Shown in pieces: positions 1-11,856 of a stretch of 64,000 nucleotides of DNA (positions are counted from its first letter, which is position 1; each line of letters opens with the position of its first letter). The position numbers and the translations under genes were made by a program. Source of the stretch: Lentinus brumalis (lineage: Eukaryota > Basidiomycota > Agaricomycetes > Polyporales > Polyporaceae); the NCBI GenBank assembly GCA_001792895.1, contig MARA01000030.1, positions 248,001 to 312,000 on the forward strand, given 5' to 3'. The notes beneath the pieces were generated by a model, which saw only the letters and a list, made by a program, of their open reading frames with translations, searched no databases and was not told where the DNA came from.

Positions 1-872
1 TCCGCCTGCACAGTATATCCTCGGCGGGACAGAGAGATTGAGAGACTGGGTCGGTGGTGACATGATGGGGAATGGCATGCAAGGCGCGATGAAGCAGGTC
101 ATATAAGCAGTGGCGAACTCAATCAGTGATACAGCCAGCCCAGGTGCGAGTGACAACAAGCGATGTCAGAGCGATGCAGCAGGATGGAGCCTTCAGATCT
201 GCCGGCAGCTGCGGTCACAACGTGTTCCATGCTGTCTTGTTTAGGTCATTGAGTAGCTCGACATCGAGGTATAGAGAAATGTTTGCTGGATTTTGTGACC
301 TTCTTGGATGAGGCACAACACCCTACTGATGAACAAGAACACTGAACGTTGAACGTTGAACTTGAATAGGTACCTGCGAGCTTTTGACAGCGCTATGTCT
401 TTCGCATTTCGCAAAACTTGCTAAGCACGTCGGTATTCGGTACGGGTTACGCTTTCAAGCTCAAGTCGCATCGGTGAGAAGCAGTAGAAGCCAGCCTGAT
501 ATGCAGGAACGACGAGGAGTGGCAAGACGATGAGGTGCTAATAGCGGAGTTCGAATGATTTGTTACGTTCCTTTCCATTCGGCAATCTCCGGAGGCAGGT
601 GTCTATGATAATGAACCAGTACTTACTGCACGGCTGTTCGAGCCAACCTTCACCTCACTCGACGCAGCTACCGTAATACGACGTTCGTTCCATTCCCAGA
701 AATTCAAGACTGTATCCAAAGGTCAAAGATCGCCGAACATTCGCAACTTAAGTACCTGGATTCGATCATGATCATACGGTGAGTCGAGAAAGCCTAACCA
801 TCCCATGCAAGTGCTAATCGTACGTACAGAAACTGGATTCACTTATTCCGTCGCTGCCTTCAGCGTGCACGC
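1..872. other. Gene-free left edge
   Basis: No supported gene is seen. The only open frame above 60 codons (126-311) lacks splice support, domain features and a paralogue elsewhere in the window. The segment lies downstream of the glyoxal oxidase stop at 873 and probably holds its 3' UTR and terminator; no clear polyadenylation signal was picked out. Confidence 0.5.
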
Positions 873-2761
873 TTATTCGAGGGTCGGAGGGGCATTTCCG
901 CTACCCATCATGACCCAAGCACCCTCGCTAGTAACATCGTCCACCGTCAAGAAGACCGTCGCTGGTCCCGGCGGGTAGACACGCCCGTTTGGAGGCGTCA
1001 CGAAGGTGAGAGACTTGCCATCAGGAGATATGTTTGCATCCATAAACACGAGACGCGCCCCTGCGTGGAACCCGTGCGTCGAGAAACCGAGATCCATGAG
1101 TGCCACTGGGCAGTCATCGTCAGCGTGGCTTTCCCGGTAACAACGTCTGAACGTCCACTCGTACCTTGGACTTTTGCGTCCGGATGTTTCAGCGAGGTCG
1201 GGAGGGAGATGGGAACGGTGAAGCTCTTGTTGAACGCCAGCTTCTCTGGCATGCTCACGATCCGCGGACGTGGGACGGACATGAAGGGCGGGTCAAGCGT
1301 CTGGATGCGGAACTCGCTCGGGAACTTGATCCCTGTCCCAACGACCGTGCCATTGTTTGGATTGCTCCCCCGATGAGGAAGTTCCCCTGAGGTGTGAGCG
1401 TGGCGGACGAGTGGTAGAGCCGCGCGATCCCGGACGAGGGCATTCCCCGGTTGCTGATGCGCTGCCCGAGCGGCGCGTCGGGAGTGTAGATGGATGGGAC
1501 GAGAACAGCGTGGTCCGAGTTCGAGTTCCCGATCGTGTCTTGCACGCTGTTGTAGCCCGCGAAGCCGGTCCCGGCACCGTTCGTGATGAGGATCTGGCCG
1601 TTCGGGATGTGGAGGAGCTCGTGCATAGTACGGCCCTCGATCATGTGTTCGACCTCCCAGCCCTTCGCGATGCCTTCTGGGGTGACCGTGATGCGGGAGC
1701 ACTGCGTGGTTGCAGGGATCTGGGAAGTGAGGTTGCCCGGCTGGATAGTGTCGTCAATGATCGTACCGCCGCAGACGAGAACTTCCGGTGTGAAGTCTGG
1801 TGGCGATAGAGGAAGCAGGATGACAGACCCGTCGATGGGGTTCGTGACGCGGACACCGTTGGGAAGGTCCGGGAGGATGGTCTCGGTGTTCGCCTCGACG
1901 TCGTAGATGATCGTCTGGTTGTTCGCGATCATGAAGACCTTCCCATCGGGCAACGCAATCAGGCTGTCATTGTTCACATCATAAACTTCGTGCTTTCCAC
2001 AGAGAAGTCGGAGAAGTACGCACCGCGGGAAGAGGTTGGCGGGGAGCGCACGTTCCAGGAACGCGGACGGACGGACGCTCTCCTCCTTGCGCGGGAAGAA
2101 CTCAAAGCTATTCTCGGGATCGACGTTGTAGAACACAGCCTCGAAGTGCATGCCTCCTGCGATCAGCAGGCTGCCGTCGAAGATGCGAGTCGCGGAGGGG
2201 TACCACCGCTTCGTCAAGAGGACCAGGTTCGGGTCCTCAAAAAGAGTGCAGCCCTCGCCTGTAGGAGACGAGCACGGTCCGAACAGACGGATGGCCTGGT
2301 TGCCTGGCTTGATGATGGGGTTCCCTGGGAACCCTGTCTGGTCGCCGCCAATGCTGGCCTTCGGACCGTTGCACAGATTTGTCAGTGCTTGAGGAGCTGA
2401 TGCAAGAATGTCTGCAACGCACCATGGTTCCGTTGCTCAGCAGCGCGCCGCCTGCGCAGAACGAGTTGGTGACGACGTCGATAGCGGTGACGGTGCTCGT
2501 CTCGAGGTTCCAGAGCGCACCCCACGCGGAGTGTCCGTTGATCTGCAGCGGGTCGTCCGAGGCGCGGTCGAAGAAGAGAGCCAGCGTGGGCGAGACGACG
2601 ATGGACTCGAGTGCGACAATTCCCGAGGTCTCGTTCTTGGTGTCAAACGTCCATCCGGGAGCTCGAGGACGGGCCCGGTTCGGAGCGGGGAAGGGATTTG
2701 CTCCCGCAAACCTCGCGAGAGGTGCCAAGAGCGACAGAACCACGAACAAGGTGTAAGCCAT
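873..2761 (-). pseudogene. Glyoxal oxidase copy 1 (AA5_1 copper radical oxidase), single-base frameshift
   Basis: This gene resembles white-rot glyoxal oxidase, a secreted enzyme that oxidises aldehydes to acids and makes H2O2 for peroxidases. Inferred exons are 2761-2423, 2358-2024, 1963-1165 and 1105-873, with introns of 59-64 bp at the same places as copies 2 and 3. An N-terminal signal peptide is followed by SFCAGG (radical-site Cys), KRWYPS (Tyr), ARLYHSS (Tyr-His) and THGFH near the C-terminus (last Cu ligand). The exon lengths sum to 1706 bp, one short of a multiple of three. The frame breaks just after GNFLIGG, where 1361-1376 reads attgctcccccgatga and copies 2 and 3 have one more base. 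The break would remove the third Cu ligand. It could be a true pseudogene or an assembly indel in a C run. Confidence 0.85.
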
Positions 2762-2817
2762 AGCAGGTTGTCGTCGCTCGGCGTACGCAGCCTCGTGAAC
2801 TGCTGAGGAATAGCAGC

Positions 2818-2826
2818 AATATATAG
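2818..2826 (-). promoter_or_regulatory. TATA-like element of glyoxal oxidase copy 1
   Basis: On the minus strand the sequence reads TATATATT about 57-65 bp upstream of the ATG at 2761. The other two glyoxal oxidase genes have TATAT motifs at a comparable distance, which supports a core-promoter role. Confidence 0.45.
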
Positions 2827-3696
2827 GCCTCGTCGGCTTCATCACCAGCCGTGAACCTGCTCCATCGTGGGTCCGTGTGCTATATCGTGATGGGAAGTAG
2901 TACTTACCAAGACTCTCGAAGCCTTGCAAGCCGGCATGCCGCCACCCTCTTCGATGCGCAGATTTTAGGCTACTGCAGGACGAGCGAGTCCCGACTGCCA
3001 CCGTGTGCCAAGACGAGTGCGGAGACCGTCATAGGGCGCTCAGGTGGTCCCGCAGGACGGACACGCTCCAGGCACCGTGAGACGCTAAGGTGCGTCCTCT
3101 GAACTCGAGTAGGCGCAGATGCGCCCCCGCTGGGAGATCGAAGTCTCTGAAGTTCGTATGGTGTACGATTGCCTCCAAGGAAGGCAATGGATTCATCGGA
3201 ACGATGGGATTTGGTGAACCAGTCCAACTCTGAAGGGACTTGGTACGGCAGCAGCCGCGATGTCTGGACGGCGCATCCACGCCGAGCCCGCCATTGCACC
3301 CGCTGACCACATAGGCTGTTTTTACGCCAATAATCCGGTTGGGAAGCTCTCGGAGGGTGTAGTCTCAAAGTCGGAGCCGTCGCCCGCCATACAAGTCTGC
3401 CGTGAGCAGACTGCCGTGAGCAGACTGCCGTGCACTACAAAACACTACGTCAAAGTCCGAGACGGAAAACTACTACATGCGCTAGTAAGGCTGAGAGACA
3501 GGCACAGAGCAGAGATGGGAGACCGAGCCCGCGGGCTACCGTAGGACAGAAGAAGTCACTCAAGTCGTCAGGACATAAAGTATGGCGCCATCAAGGTCAT
3601 CCACAGGGACAATATCGAGCAAAATAAATAATCATGTAGACGCATCCACGAGTGGACGACGCCGCGACCGACTGCGCCAGTCAAGCATGCAGACCA
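2827..3696. other. Intergenic, glyoxal oxidase 1 to membrane protein A
   Basis: No gene is supported. It contains the upstream region of glyoxal oxidase 1 and the downstream region of membrane gene A. A small direct repeat of a 14-bp unit (CTGCCGTGAGCAGA), two full copies plus a partial third, sits at 3397-3432. Confidence 0.45.
3397..3432. repeat. Short tandem repeat, 14-bp unit x2.6
   Basis: The unit CTGCCGTGAGCAGA occurs at 3397-3410 and 3411-3424, followed by a partial copy to 3432. It lies in the gap downstream of membrane gene A and has no evident function. Confidence 0.8.
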
Positions 3697-5424
3697 CTAC
3701 GCCTGTGGATCCCCGGCGTGTGACTGCGAGTCCCCGCCCGATGGTACGGGCGTCCCAGCGCGACATTCGCTATACTGCGGCGGGAGCTCGATGACAGGAA
3801 TAGGAGGCGGCCCGACGCTGTCTTCGATGTCGGTGTGGAGGATGAACTGCGCTGGAGCGTGTTGGCCGGGCGGGGTCAAGACACCAGCTTCAGCGGCCTT
3901 GCGGCGCGCGCTGATGTCGACGTCTGAACGCATGCCAGTACTACCCGCGTAGGCGACTGGTGGTGCGGGAGCACCGCCGTACTGCGAGGAGCTGCCATGG
4001 CTCGACCCATACGCAGACATAGCTCCGTATTGGTGTCCCTGGTAAGATTCGGAGTAGACGGATGTCGGAGGCATGAACTCGGGGAATTGCGACGTGTTGG
4101 CAGAGGTAGGCGGGGGCGGGGAGTAACTGCCAAGAGTCGTCGCGCCATCCGCGCTCAGTGACCGGCCGTGCAAGAACGGAGCGGCTGAGGTCGGCGAGCC
4201 GATTTCCCGCATGTTCTGAGGTGTGTCCGAATCGCCCTTCGTAAGGTCCACCTCGGGGTGCTGGAATTTACGCCCCAAGACCTTGACGCCCCCACTACGG
4301 CGCCGGCGCCGGCAATACCAGATGAAGGCGCAGACGAGGAGAACCGCGACTGCTACCACCGGCGCGACGATATCGGCGATGGGAGGGCCCGTTTTCCGCG
4401 ACCCGGATGGGGAAGCAGAAGCGGTACCTGTCTGTGTACTTGTCGAGGTCGTCGAGGTGGCCACCAATGAGGGAGGGTTGCTTGTTGAAGCAGGGGAACT
4501 GGTGCCGACGCATGACGAATCTTCGGAGTGCTCGACAGTTGTGAGGCTTGTTGTCCCTCCTTGTCGACCCAAAGAATCAGTCATGAAGAAGAGGAGCTCC
4601 GTGCCGGCAGCAACATCTACGAGCCAGGTGAAGCTCTTCGAGCCGTTGGGCGGGTTAAGGACAAAGGTAGAACCGCCCGGTATTACACCCTGCACAAGGA
4701 GCTTATGAGCGTGCGTTCGATGAGCAGAGCGGGGAACCGACCGTAATCTGTATGGGTTGTGTTGCTTGGCCGTAATCTTGAAACACATATTGTCTGAAAG
4801 CCGAGTCCTGTCAATTATCCATTCATCCTGGAGAAGGCATTGATCTCACTCGCACTGACGGAGAGCTCCATCCGCTATGAACGTAAAGTCAATCTCTGAG
4901 GAATGGTAATGTTGACGAAGGCATGGCACATGGACGCTGAGGGACTTACTGGGAGATGGCTCGCACGCTGCGCCTGTCTTGGAGTCACCCACTGTGATCA
5001 AGGGCGAAACACCCCCGGATGCGAACCCAGTGGAGTCGGACATGATAAGGACCGTTTGGTTACCCGCTTTCAGCGGCATTTTCCTAGTGAAAGTTCCCTT
5101 GTTGTTACTGAAGGAGTTGTCAGGGATGTCGACGCTCGACTGAGGAGTGTACGACTACACGGGATTGAACTAGAGACCACGCAGGCGCAGAATGACAAGA
5201 CGTACCGGAAGTATGGTGAGCCGGAAGGGCGGGAAACCCCCTAGGCGGGAAGAGTCACATCATAGAGAATGATATAGTTGAGAGACAGAGGTACCTGTCC
5301 ATGAGACTTGGAAATCATCGCACTGCGTTGCGTCGCTGTAACTTGTAAAAGTGAAGTTTGCTGCGCATATTTGAAGAAGACAGTGGAGGCACAAAATGAG
5401 CCTCAAGCGTTGGATGATGCACAT
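3697..5424 (-). CDS. Membrane family copy A: secreted beta-rich ectodomain, S/T stalk, one TM, PPxY tail
   Basis: Function is unknown. Six exons (5424-5295, 5240-5206, 5154-4950, 4895-4850, 4793-4742, 4689-3697) give 486 aa in frame. The start chosen is the ATG that directly precedes a hydrophobic signal peptide (MCIIQRLRLILCLHCLLQ), followed by the family start NFTFTSYSDATQCDDF. The ectodomain has two repeats of a beta-sandwich-like pattern (GGVSPLITVG and GGSTFVLNPP). An S/T/P-rich stalk follows, then a TM near residues 260-281 (VAPVVAVAVLLVCAFIWY) with an RRRRR stop-transfer. The cytosolic tail of about 200 aa is Gly/Ser/Tyr/Pro-rich and ends near ELPPQYSE, a PPxY motif. The 35-, 46- and 52-bp microexons are identical in size in all four copies. 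A mucin-like cell-surface sensor is a guess, not shown. Confidence 0.8.
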
Positions 5425-6875
5425 CGGCGGGACACTGGGATGCGGCGGAACAGCAGAAGGCAAGAGTGACCGCTGAACGGCTCGGGAGAGAGGGTGAAGA
5501 TGATGCTATAAAGGCCACGCCGAAGAGCGCGCGCAACTTGAAGAGACACGGCACGGCAGGACAGCGTACCCTAGAGTGATGGGAAGATGGCGCCGCCGAT
5601 AGAGGTATGATGGATCATGATAGAAGTGTACACTTCCGCCTCGCAAGTGTGTGGGCGTATGTGAACCGACGACTGAGTCGTTCACATGAGGCTGCATGCT
5701 ACGAAGGACCGCAACATGCGCCCAATGCAAGACGCCGACATCACCAACTTGAACCTGTTCAGTTATAAGTCTGTAGTATGTCGTTATTGACGTTCTGCGT
5801 AACGCGCCATTCAGCAGGCTCGAATATATCTAAATGCGATCCTGGGTATGGGGGCCATGCGACATCCTCTGCCAGCGGTAGGCGGTGATTCGAAGAGTCT
5901 CCTCTTGTCTCGGCGTCGGCGCTATCCTCGTTCTGTGACTTCCTCGCGCCCATCTGAGAGCCCGCCCACAATTACAGGGAATATCAACGCACCGGTAACA
6001 AGGTACGAGCTGAGATAGATGGGGTTTCGTCCAGTCGCGTCACCTTCAATGCTTCTCGGCGGTAATCCGTTCTGGGGACCTCAAAACATCAAAGCGGGCT
6101 TATGCTGAAAGGTTAAGAGGCTTTGTCGAGAACGTACTACATCCATATACTACTTGCTTGCCGCCAACAAACCGCTGTCCATCCGCGTATAGCCAAGAAC
6201 TTGAAACCGAGTTCGCATGATCCAAGCAGCCCCGTGGCGGCCCCGCACTGGCCACGATGCAGCGCCCTGTCACATGAGTGTATCGCGACGAAGGCTTGGA
6301 GGTCCCTGTACCAACAATAGGTCAGTATGTAGCGAGAGCCACGCGAAGAACTGTACTGCAATGCGCCACGCCAGCATAGCGACAGATACGTACCGAAGCC
6401 TGCTCTTTGTCTATCCGACTATTGTTCACTGAGTTCCATACAGCCGCCAGGTTCGTCTGAGACACGATGTCGATGTGAGGCGGTCGTGAACCAGTGGCTT
6501 TCGAAAGCACAATAACGAGCGTCGGGTAACTTACGAGACTTGACTCAGTACTTCCTCTCGCCCGCGGCGAGCGACTTTGGAGTTTAGGGCCGGTCTTGCA
6601 GGCTCTGCGGATTAGCGCGAAATACATACTGTGCTCATGTTCGAGGCTCGCAGTCGCCCTCGATGGATCATTGTCTTCGCACGTCAATCCAATAGTAGCC
6701 GCAGGAGGGCTACCAGTATGGGACGGTTGAAGGTTACATCGTCAGGACATTAAATATCATCAGAGTCATTCACAGCCTCACAGGTCACGGTGCAAACAGA
6801 GCAGAGGGGGATAGCAGTGATCGGACATCAGACGAGTGAGCCATAACTAAGGACGGTAGCGGAGGACGCAGTGCA
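5425..6875. other. Upstream region of copy A; part of the tandem unit
   Basis: No gene is supported. The region holds the conserved upstream block of copy A (5586-5666). Sequence around 6230-6400 resembles that around 9470-9640 upstream of copy B, so the duplication unit includes more than 1 kb of upstream DNA. Open frames here are short and not conserved between units. Confidence 0.5.
5586..5666 (-). promoter_or_regulatory. Conserved upstream block, membrane gene A
   Basis: An approximately 80-bp block beginning gatggcgccgcc and ending gtgggcgtatgtgaac (plus-strand reading) lies about 160-240 bp upstream of the ATG. Recognisable counterparts precede copies B, C and D at similar distances. 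Conservation exceeds that of the surrounding spacer, which suggests a shared control element. Confidence 0.55.
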
Positions 6876-8622
6876 CTACACATGTGTCGAAGAGAGGTCG
6901 CCGGCGGGCGGTTGCGAATCTGTGGCGGATGGTGCAGTCGTCCCGGCATGACGCTCGCTGTACTGCGGTGGGAGTTCGACCACCTCGCGGACCGGCGGAG
7001 GCGGAACGCTGTCTGCGATATCGGTGTGGAGGATAAAGTGCGCGGGAGCTTGGTGGCCGGGCGGGGTCAACACACCAGCCTCGGCGGCCTTGCGGCGCGC
7101 CCCGCCGTCGCTGTCTGCGCTTCCAACACTGGCGTAGGGTACTGCTGGTCCCGGAGCACCGCCGTACTGCGAGGAACCGCCATGACTCGACCCGTATGCG
7201 GACATAGCTCCGTACGGATATCCATGCCCTGGATCGGAGTATACGGATGTCGGATGTTGTGGGAACTCAGGGAACTGTGATGATGTCGCAGAGGTGGGCA
7301 GGCGCGGAGAGTAACTGCTGAGGGTCACCGCGCCATCCGTGCTCGGTGACCGGCCGTGGAGGAAAGCAACGGTCGAAGTCGGCGACACGGCTTCCCGCAT
7401 GTGCTGAGGTGCGTCTGAGTCGCCCTTCGCGAGGTCCACCTCTGGCTGTTCGGACTTGCGCCCGAGAACCCTCACGCCCCTGTTGCGGCGGCGGCGGCGA
7501 TACCAAAAGATGGCGCCGATGAGGAGTGCCGTGACTGCTACCACCGGCGCGACGATAGCGGCGACGAGAGTGCCCGTCTTGATGCGCGATGCGGACGCCG
7601 CGGACGCAGAAACAGTACTCGTTTGCGTACTCGTGGAGGTAGGCGGGTTGGTAGCGGAAGCGGGTGATCCGATATGGATACATGAGTCGTCCCCGGTCTG
7701 CAGGACAGTGTGGACACTCTCGGTGCCTCCCTGACGGTTGTCGGCGTCAGTCAGAAAGAAGAGTATCTGCGTGTTGGCAGCGACATCTGCTGTCCAGTTG
7801 TACGTATATGCACCATGCCCTGTGTTCAGGACGAAAGTAGAGCCACCAGGCACTACGCCCTGCAGAGAAGTGAGTAAGTGCTCGGTACCCATCCGCTGAG
7901 GGGCTGATTTGAGATACCGACAGTGATCTGTACGGGCTGCTTGACATCTGAGTCCCATGTGAATTCGACATTACTGAAACAGAAATGCAATTAGGTACAT
8001 ATATAGCTTCCTCGTGCATTCCTCGACTCACCTACACTCAGCAAGAGGGGTTAATATGTCGAAATTGAAGTCATTCTCTAGCAATCAATATCGGATGATG
8101 AGCGGCGTGCTTAAAGATACGAAGATTGGAGGACGTACTAGGAACACCCTTGAGGTCGCATGCCAAGTGCTTCACCGAGTTACCCACTGTGATCAGGGGC
8201 GACACACCTCCCGAACCGAATCCAGTGGAGTCGGACATGACAATCACCGTTTGGTTGCCTGCTCGTAGTCGCATCGGTGTGGTGTAAGACCCATGGTTGT
8301 TGCTGAAGGCACTGGAGGGGATAGGAACATCGATCTTGGTTTCGAAGGACTGCTAGCGCATGAGTTAGGGAACTCTGAGCGGAGACCTCGCTACAAACCG
8401 GAAGAATTGTGAGCGTGAAAGGTGGCGTGCCCCCTAGTACGCGAGAAAATATCAGCGAATATGACCACGAGATGCAGTACGAAAGGATGCAGTACCTGTC
8501 CACGAGACGTCGAGGTCGTCACACTCCGTTACCTCGCCGTAGGTAAATGTGAAGTTGGCCGCGCACGCCTGAATGAACCCAAGACAGACCAGGAAAACGA
8601 GTCCAAAGAGGCGGATCGACAT
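6876..8622 (-). CDS. Membrane family copy B
   Basis: This is a paralogue of copy A and function is unknown. Six exons (8622-8496, 8433-8399, 8352-8139, 8077-8032, 7973-7922, 7859-6876) sum to 1458 bp, giving 485 aa. A signal peptide MSIRLFGLVFLVCLGF leads into ANFTFTYGEVTECDD. Downstream come STGFGSGGVSPLITVGNS, the GGSTFVLNT repeat, a Thr/Ser stalk, a TM (VAPVVAVTALLIGAIFWY) and RRRRR. The long tail has GSSHGGSSQYGG repeats and the conserved ELPPQYSE (PPxY) segment before the C-terminus. Microexon sizes match copy A exactly. This is the cleanest intact copy of the three tandem genes. The PPxY motif is known to bind WW domains such as those of Rsp5/Nedd4 ubiquitin ligases; a role here is inference. 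Confidence 0.82.
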
Positions 8623-10125
8623 CGGGAGAACCGAAGGACGGAGGAAGACAGAGGTGGAAACCGATGCTCTGTGGACAGCTCGAGCTCACGGACAAATGGG
8701 GGTGGGACTCTGTGGAACTATAAGAACGGCACAGAGAGGCGCGTAAAAGAGGCTCTACACGCAAGAGGATGGCGCTGCCGAGGGCGGTATGGTGTATGTC
8801 ATGATGCGAGCTTTTGCGTATGCACACCTGCCTAAGGAGTCTGTGGGCGTATGTGAACTCCTCCTACACACGTCGCGCCACGAGGAACCGCAATCTGCGC
8901 CCGAGGGTCGAGATCAGGGACTCGAGGACCTCTCGAGTCTCGATACGACATGGGAGAGATATGAGGTTGAAGATTGTAGCCTTCGGTGTTCTCCATCGGG
9001 GTCGAAAGGGTCGAGGATGTTCTTCCTCTGCGGATTATCGGAGGCAATGACTCGAAGAGCCATTCACTTGTTGCCTGCCAGAACTAGTGAGTATCAGCGC
9101 TACGCTCGTCTGGCGCACACGTGTGAGCCCGCCCATAGACACTGCGTGGATGTATCGTGAACGTACCGGCGAGAATTAGTTAGAGATGAGGTGCCCGCCC
9201 GGGCCCGGGGTTGACGGCATTGATGTGTCTCGGCGATGCTGTCCCTAATCTTTAGTACACGTTCTGACGGGAGGTGGGACAACCTACAAGCTGGCATCCT
9301 CTGGTCGTAAGGCAAAAGAGTGGATCAGCAACTCGCCCGTAAGCGTGACCATCAGCGGACGTACTCACCGACAGGATCGAAAGATCAGTGAGGGTACGCT
9401 CCTGTCCATCTGAATCAGCGGGTCCATCGATTGTGCGACTTGTCTGTTCAACGAAGTCGAGTTCTCATGATGCAAGCAGCCTCACAATAGCCACATGGCA
9501 GCGCCCTAACCACATGAGCGCATCACGACGACGACATAGCACTTCCGGGTTTCCTGCGTGTTGAACAATAGATAGGTCAGCATGTAGCGATGTGCCCTGT
9601 GGATTGCTGTGATACATGAACAGATACGTACATGTTCGTCCTCGACCGCCACGAGTTTCACCGACCGCCCGGTGTTCGAGGTACTTACGACGTGGGGGCA
9701 GTGAGGCGGGGAGGCAGTTCCGATCCGCCTTCGTTCCGTAACGTGACTCTTCAAGTTGAGGGCCGTCGTTCTGCGTCCGGCTGCGCAACTGCCACAGGAA
9801 CCGTAAAGGAGGGTTGTATAGTCCAAGAACACTTGACAGGAAGACACGGAGCGACGGACACTTCTCGTGCTGGGTTTTCAAGTTGCGTCCCGCAATGAGG
9901 CAAAGTCCGAAACGGTGTGATACTGAGTACATGAGCTGGCAAGGCAGGGAGGCTGACGCGGGAGACTCGAATAGCCGAGCAGTGACAGACTAATACATCG
10001 ACAGAGCGTAACGTAACAGCAGAGTGTCCAATTATATCACAAGTTCGGCAGGAGCAGAGTGAATGGCCATGTGGACGACCATCAGACGAGCGGGCAAAGA
10101 CTGCGGTAAAGAAGGACGCCGACCT
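8623..10125. other. Upstream region of copy B; part of the tandem unit
   Basis: No gene is supported. It holds the conserved upstream block of copy B (8768-8858) and spacer similar to that upstream of A and C, for example the shared string agcccgcccatagacac near 9126 and 12364. Confidence 0.5.
8768..8858 (-). promoter_or_regulatory. Conserved upstream block, membrane gene B
   Basis: This is the counterpart of 5586-5666, again from gatggcgctgccgagggcgg to gtgggcgtatgtgaac in plus-strand reading, 146-236 bp upstream of the ATG of copy B. Confidence 0.55.
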
Positions 10126-11856
10126 CTATGGCTGTGGGGAAGACGCATCGCCGGGAGGAGGTGAGTGCGCACCTGAGCCAGACGCTAGAGGCGGCGCAGG
10201 GCGTTCGCTATATTGCGGCGGGAGTTCGACCACCTCTGCTACCGTCGGAGGCGGCGAAATGGTGTCTTCAATGTCGGTATGAAGGATGAATTGCGCAGGA
10301 GGATGGTTGCCAGGCGGTGTCAACATACCAGCCTCAGCAGCCTTGCGGCGCGCCCCGCTACGACTATCTGTGCGCCGGCCAGAACCACTCGCGTAGCCGG
10401 CAGACGATCCTGAAGCCCCGCTGTATTGCGAGGAGCCGCCATGACTTGACCCGTACGCAGACATGGCTCCGTATTGATTCCCCTGGGTAGAGTCGGAATA
10501 GACGGAGTCTGGGGACAGGCATTCAGTGAAATGCGAGTTCGCAGTGGGGGAACGCGTGGGAAGTAACTGCCATGAGTCGCCGGGTCATCTACGCTCGGCG
10601 ACCGGCCGTGTAGGAGAGGGACCGCTGAGGATGACGACCCGACTTCCCGCATGCGCGGAGGGGCTTCCTCGTCGCCCATGGCAAGGTCTATTTCTGGCCG
10701 TGGGGGCCGCCCAAGGACCCTGACTCCGGTATTACGACGGAGGCGACGATACCAAAGGAAAGCAGCGATAATCACCGCCGTCACCGCGACTACCGGAACG
10801 ACGACAGCCGCGACGAGAGGGCCCGTTTTCAAAGTCGATGTAGACGAGGAACCAGAGAGATTGCCTGTCTGTGTGCCGGTGGACGTGGAGTAGGGCGGGC
10901 TGACAGCGATAGTGGGCGAGCTGCTGTCCAGACATTGTGTGTTCGCGGACTGCCCGACAGTCAAGACACTGGTGGTCCCTCCCTGTCGATTTGCGGAATC
11001 AGTCATCAAGAAGAGGAGCTGCGTTCCGGCAGCAACATTGACGACCCAAGTGAAGTTCTTTGAGCCTGTGGGTGGGTTGAGGACAAAGGTGGAGCCGCCG
11101 ACTACTACGCCCTGCAGACAAAGTGAGTACATAGACGCTGAGGATCTGCTGGGAGACAGACCGTGATCGTCACCGGCTGGGTCGCGTTATCGTATTCTTT
11201 GAACATGAAGTTACTGGGAAACAAGTCCAATTAAATATGCAAGCTCCATGGTGTCTCTAGCTGGGACCACACACTCGCACTGGGTGAGCGCATCGCTCGC
11301 GACGAACACGAAGTGATTCTCTAATATATGATACCGATTTGAAAAATGACAAACGTACATGAAGACTGAATGAACGTACTGGTAGTATCATTTATGTCAC
11401 ACGCCGGGCCCTGCGAGTTGCCCACCGTGATCAGGGGCGAGACTCCTCCAGAACCGAATCCAGTGGCGTCGGACATGACAACGACTGTCTTTTTACCCGA
11501 TTTGAGTGGAACGGACGTCGTATAAGATCCACGGTTGTTGCTGAAGTATTTGGGGGATATGTCCAAGTCGATCTTAGCTTGAAATTCCTGAAAGCGGCTC
11601 GACTAGCAGGAATGCGAGTGATGATCGACGGTACTCACCGGAACAAAGGTCAGCCTGAAAGGTGGGGTACCCCCTTGTCGGAATGATTTCAACATGGAGC
11701 GACGATAAGGGACAGGTTGCAACGCATACCTGTCCACGACACATCGAAGTCGTCACACTCTGTTGCTGCTCCGTAGGTGAACGTGAAGTTGCCCGAGCAT
11801 GCCTGAATGAACCCCAGACAGATTGCGAAAAGGAGTGCGGAGCGTCGGGTCGACAT
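10126..11856 (-). pseudogene. Membrane family copy C, single-base frameshift in the cytosolic tail
   Basis: This is a third tandem paralogue with the same exon plan: 11856-11730, 11673-11639, 11587-11380, 11320-11275, 11213-11162, then a last exon from 11111. The signal peptide (MSTRRSALLFAICLGF), ectodomain, stalk, TM (VVVPVVAVTAVIIAAFLWY) and RRLRR are intact. The last exon changes frame near 10545-10550 (plus-strand gcagtggggg). Before the break the reading is SYFPRVP; after it the family sequence resumes in another frame as TANSHFTEC and continues through MSAYGSSHGGSSQY and ELPPQYSE to a stop at 10126. Read literally, the product has an unrelated tail of about 80 residues and loses PPxY. 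The change lies in a G run, so an assembly indel is possible. Confidence 0.75.
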
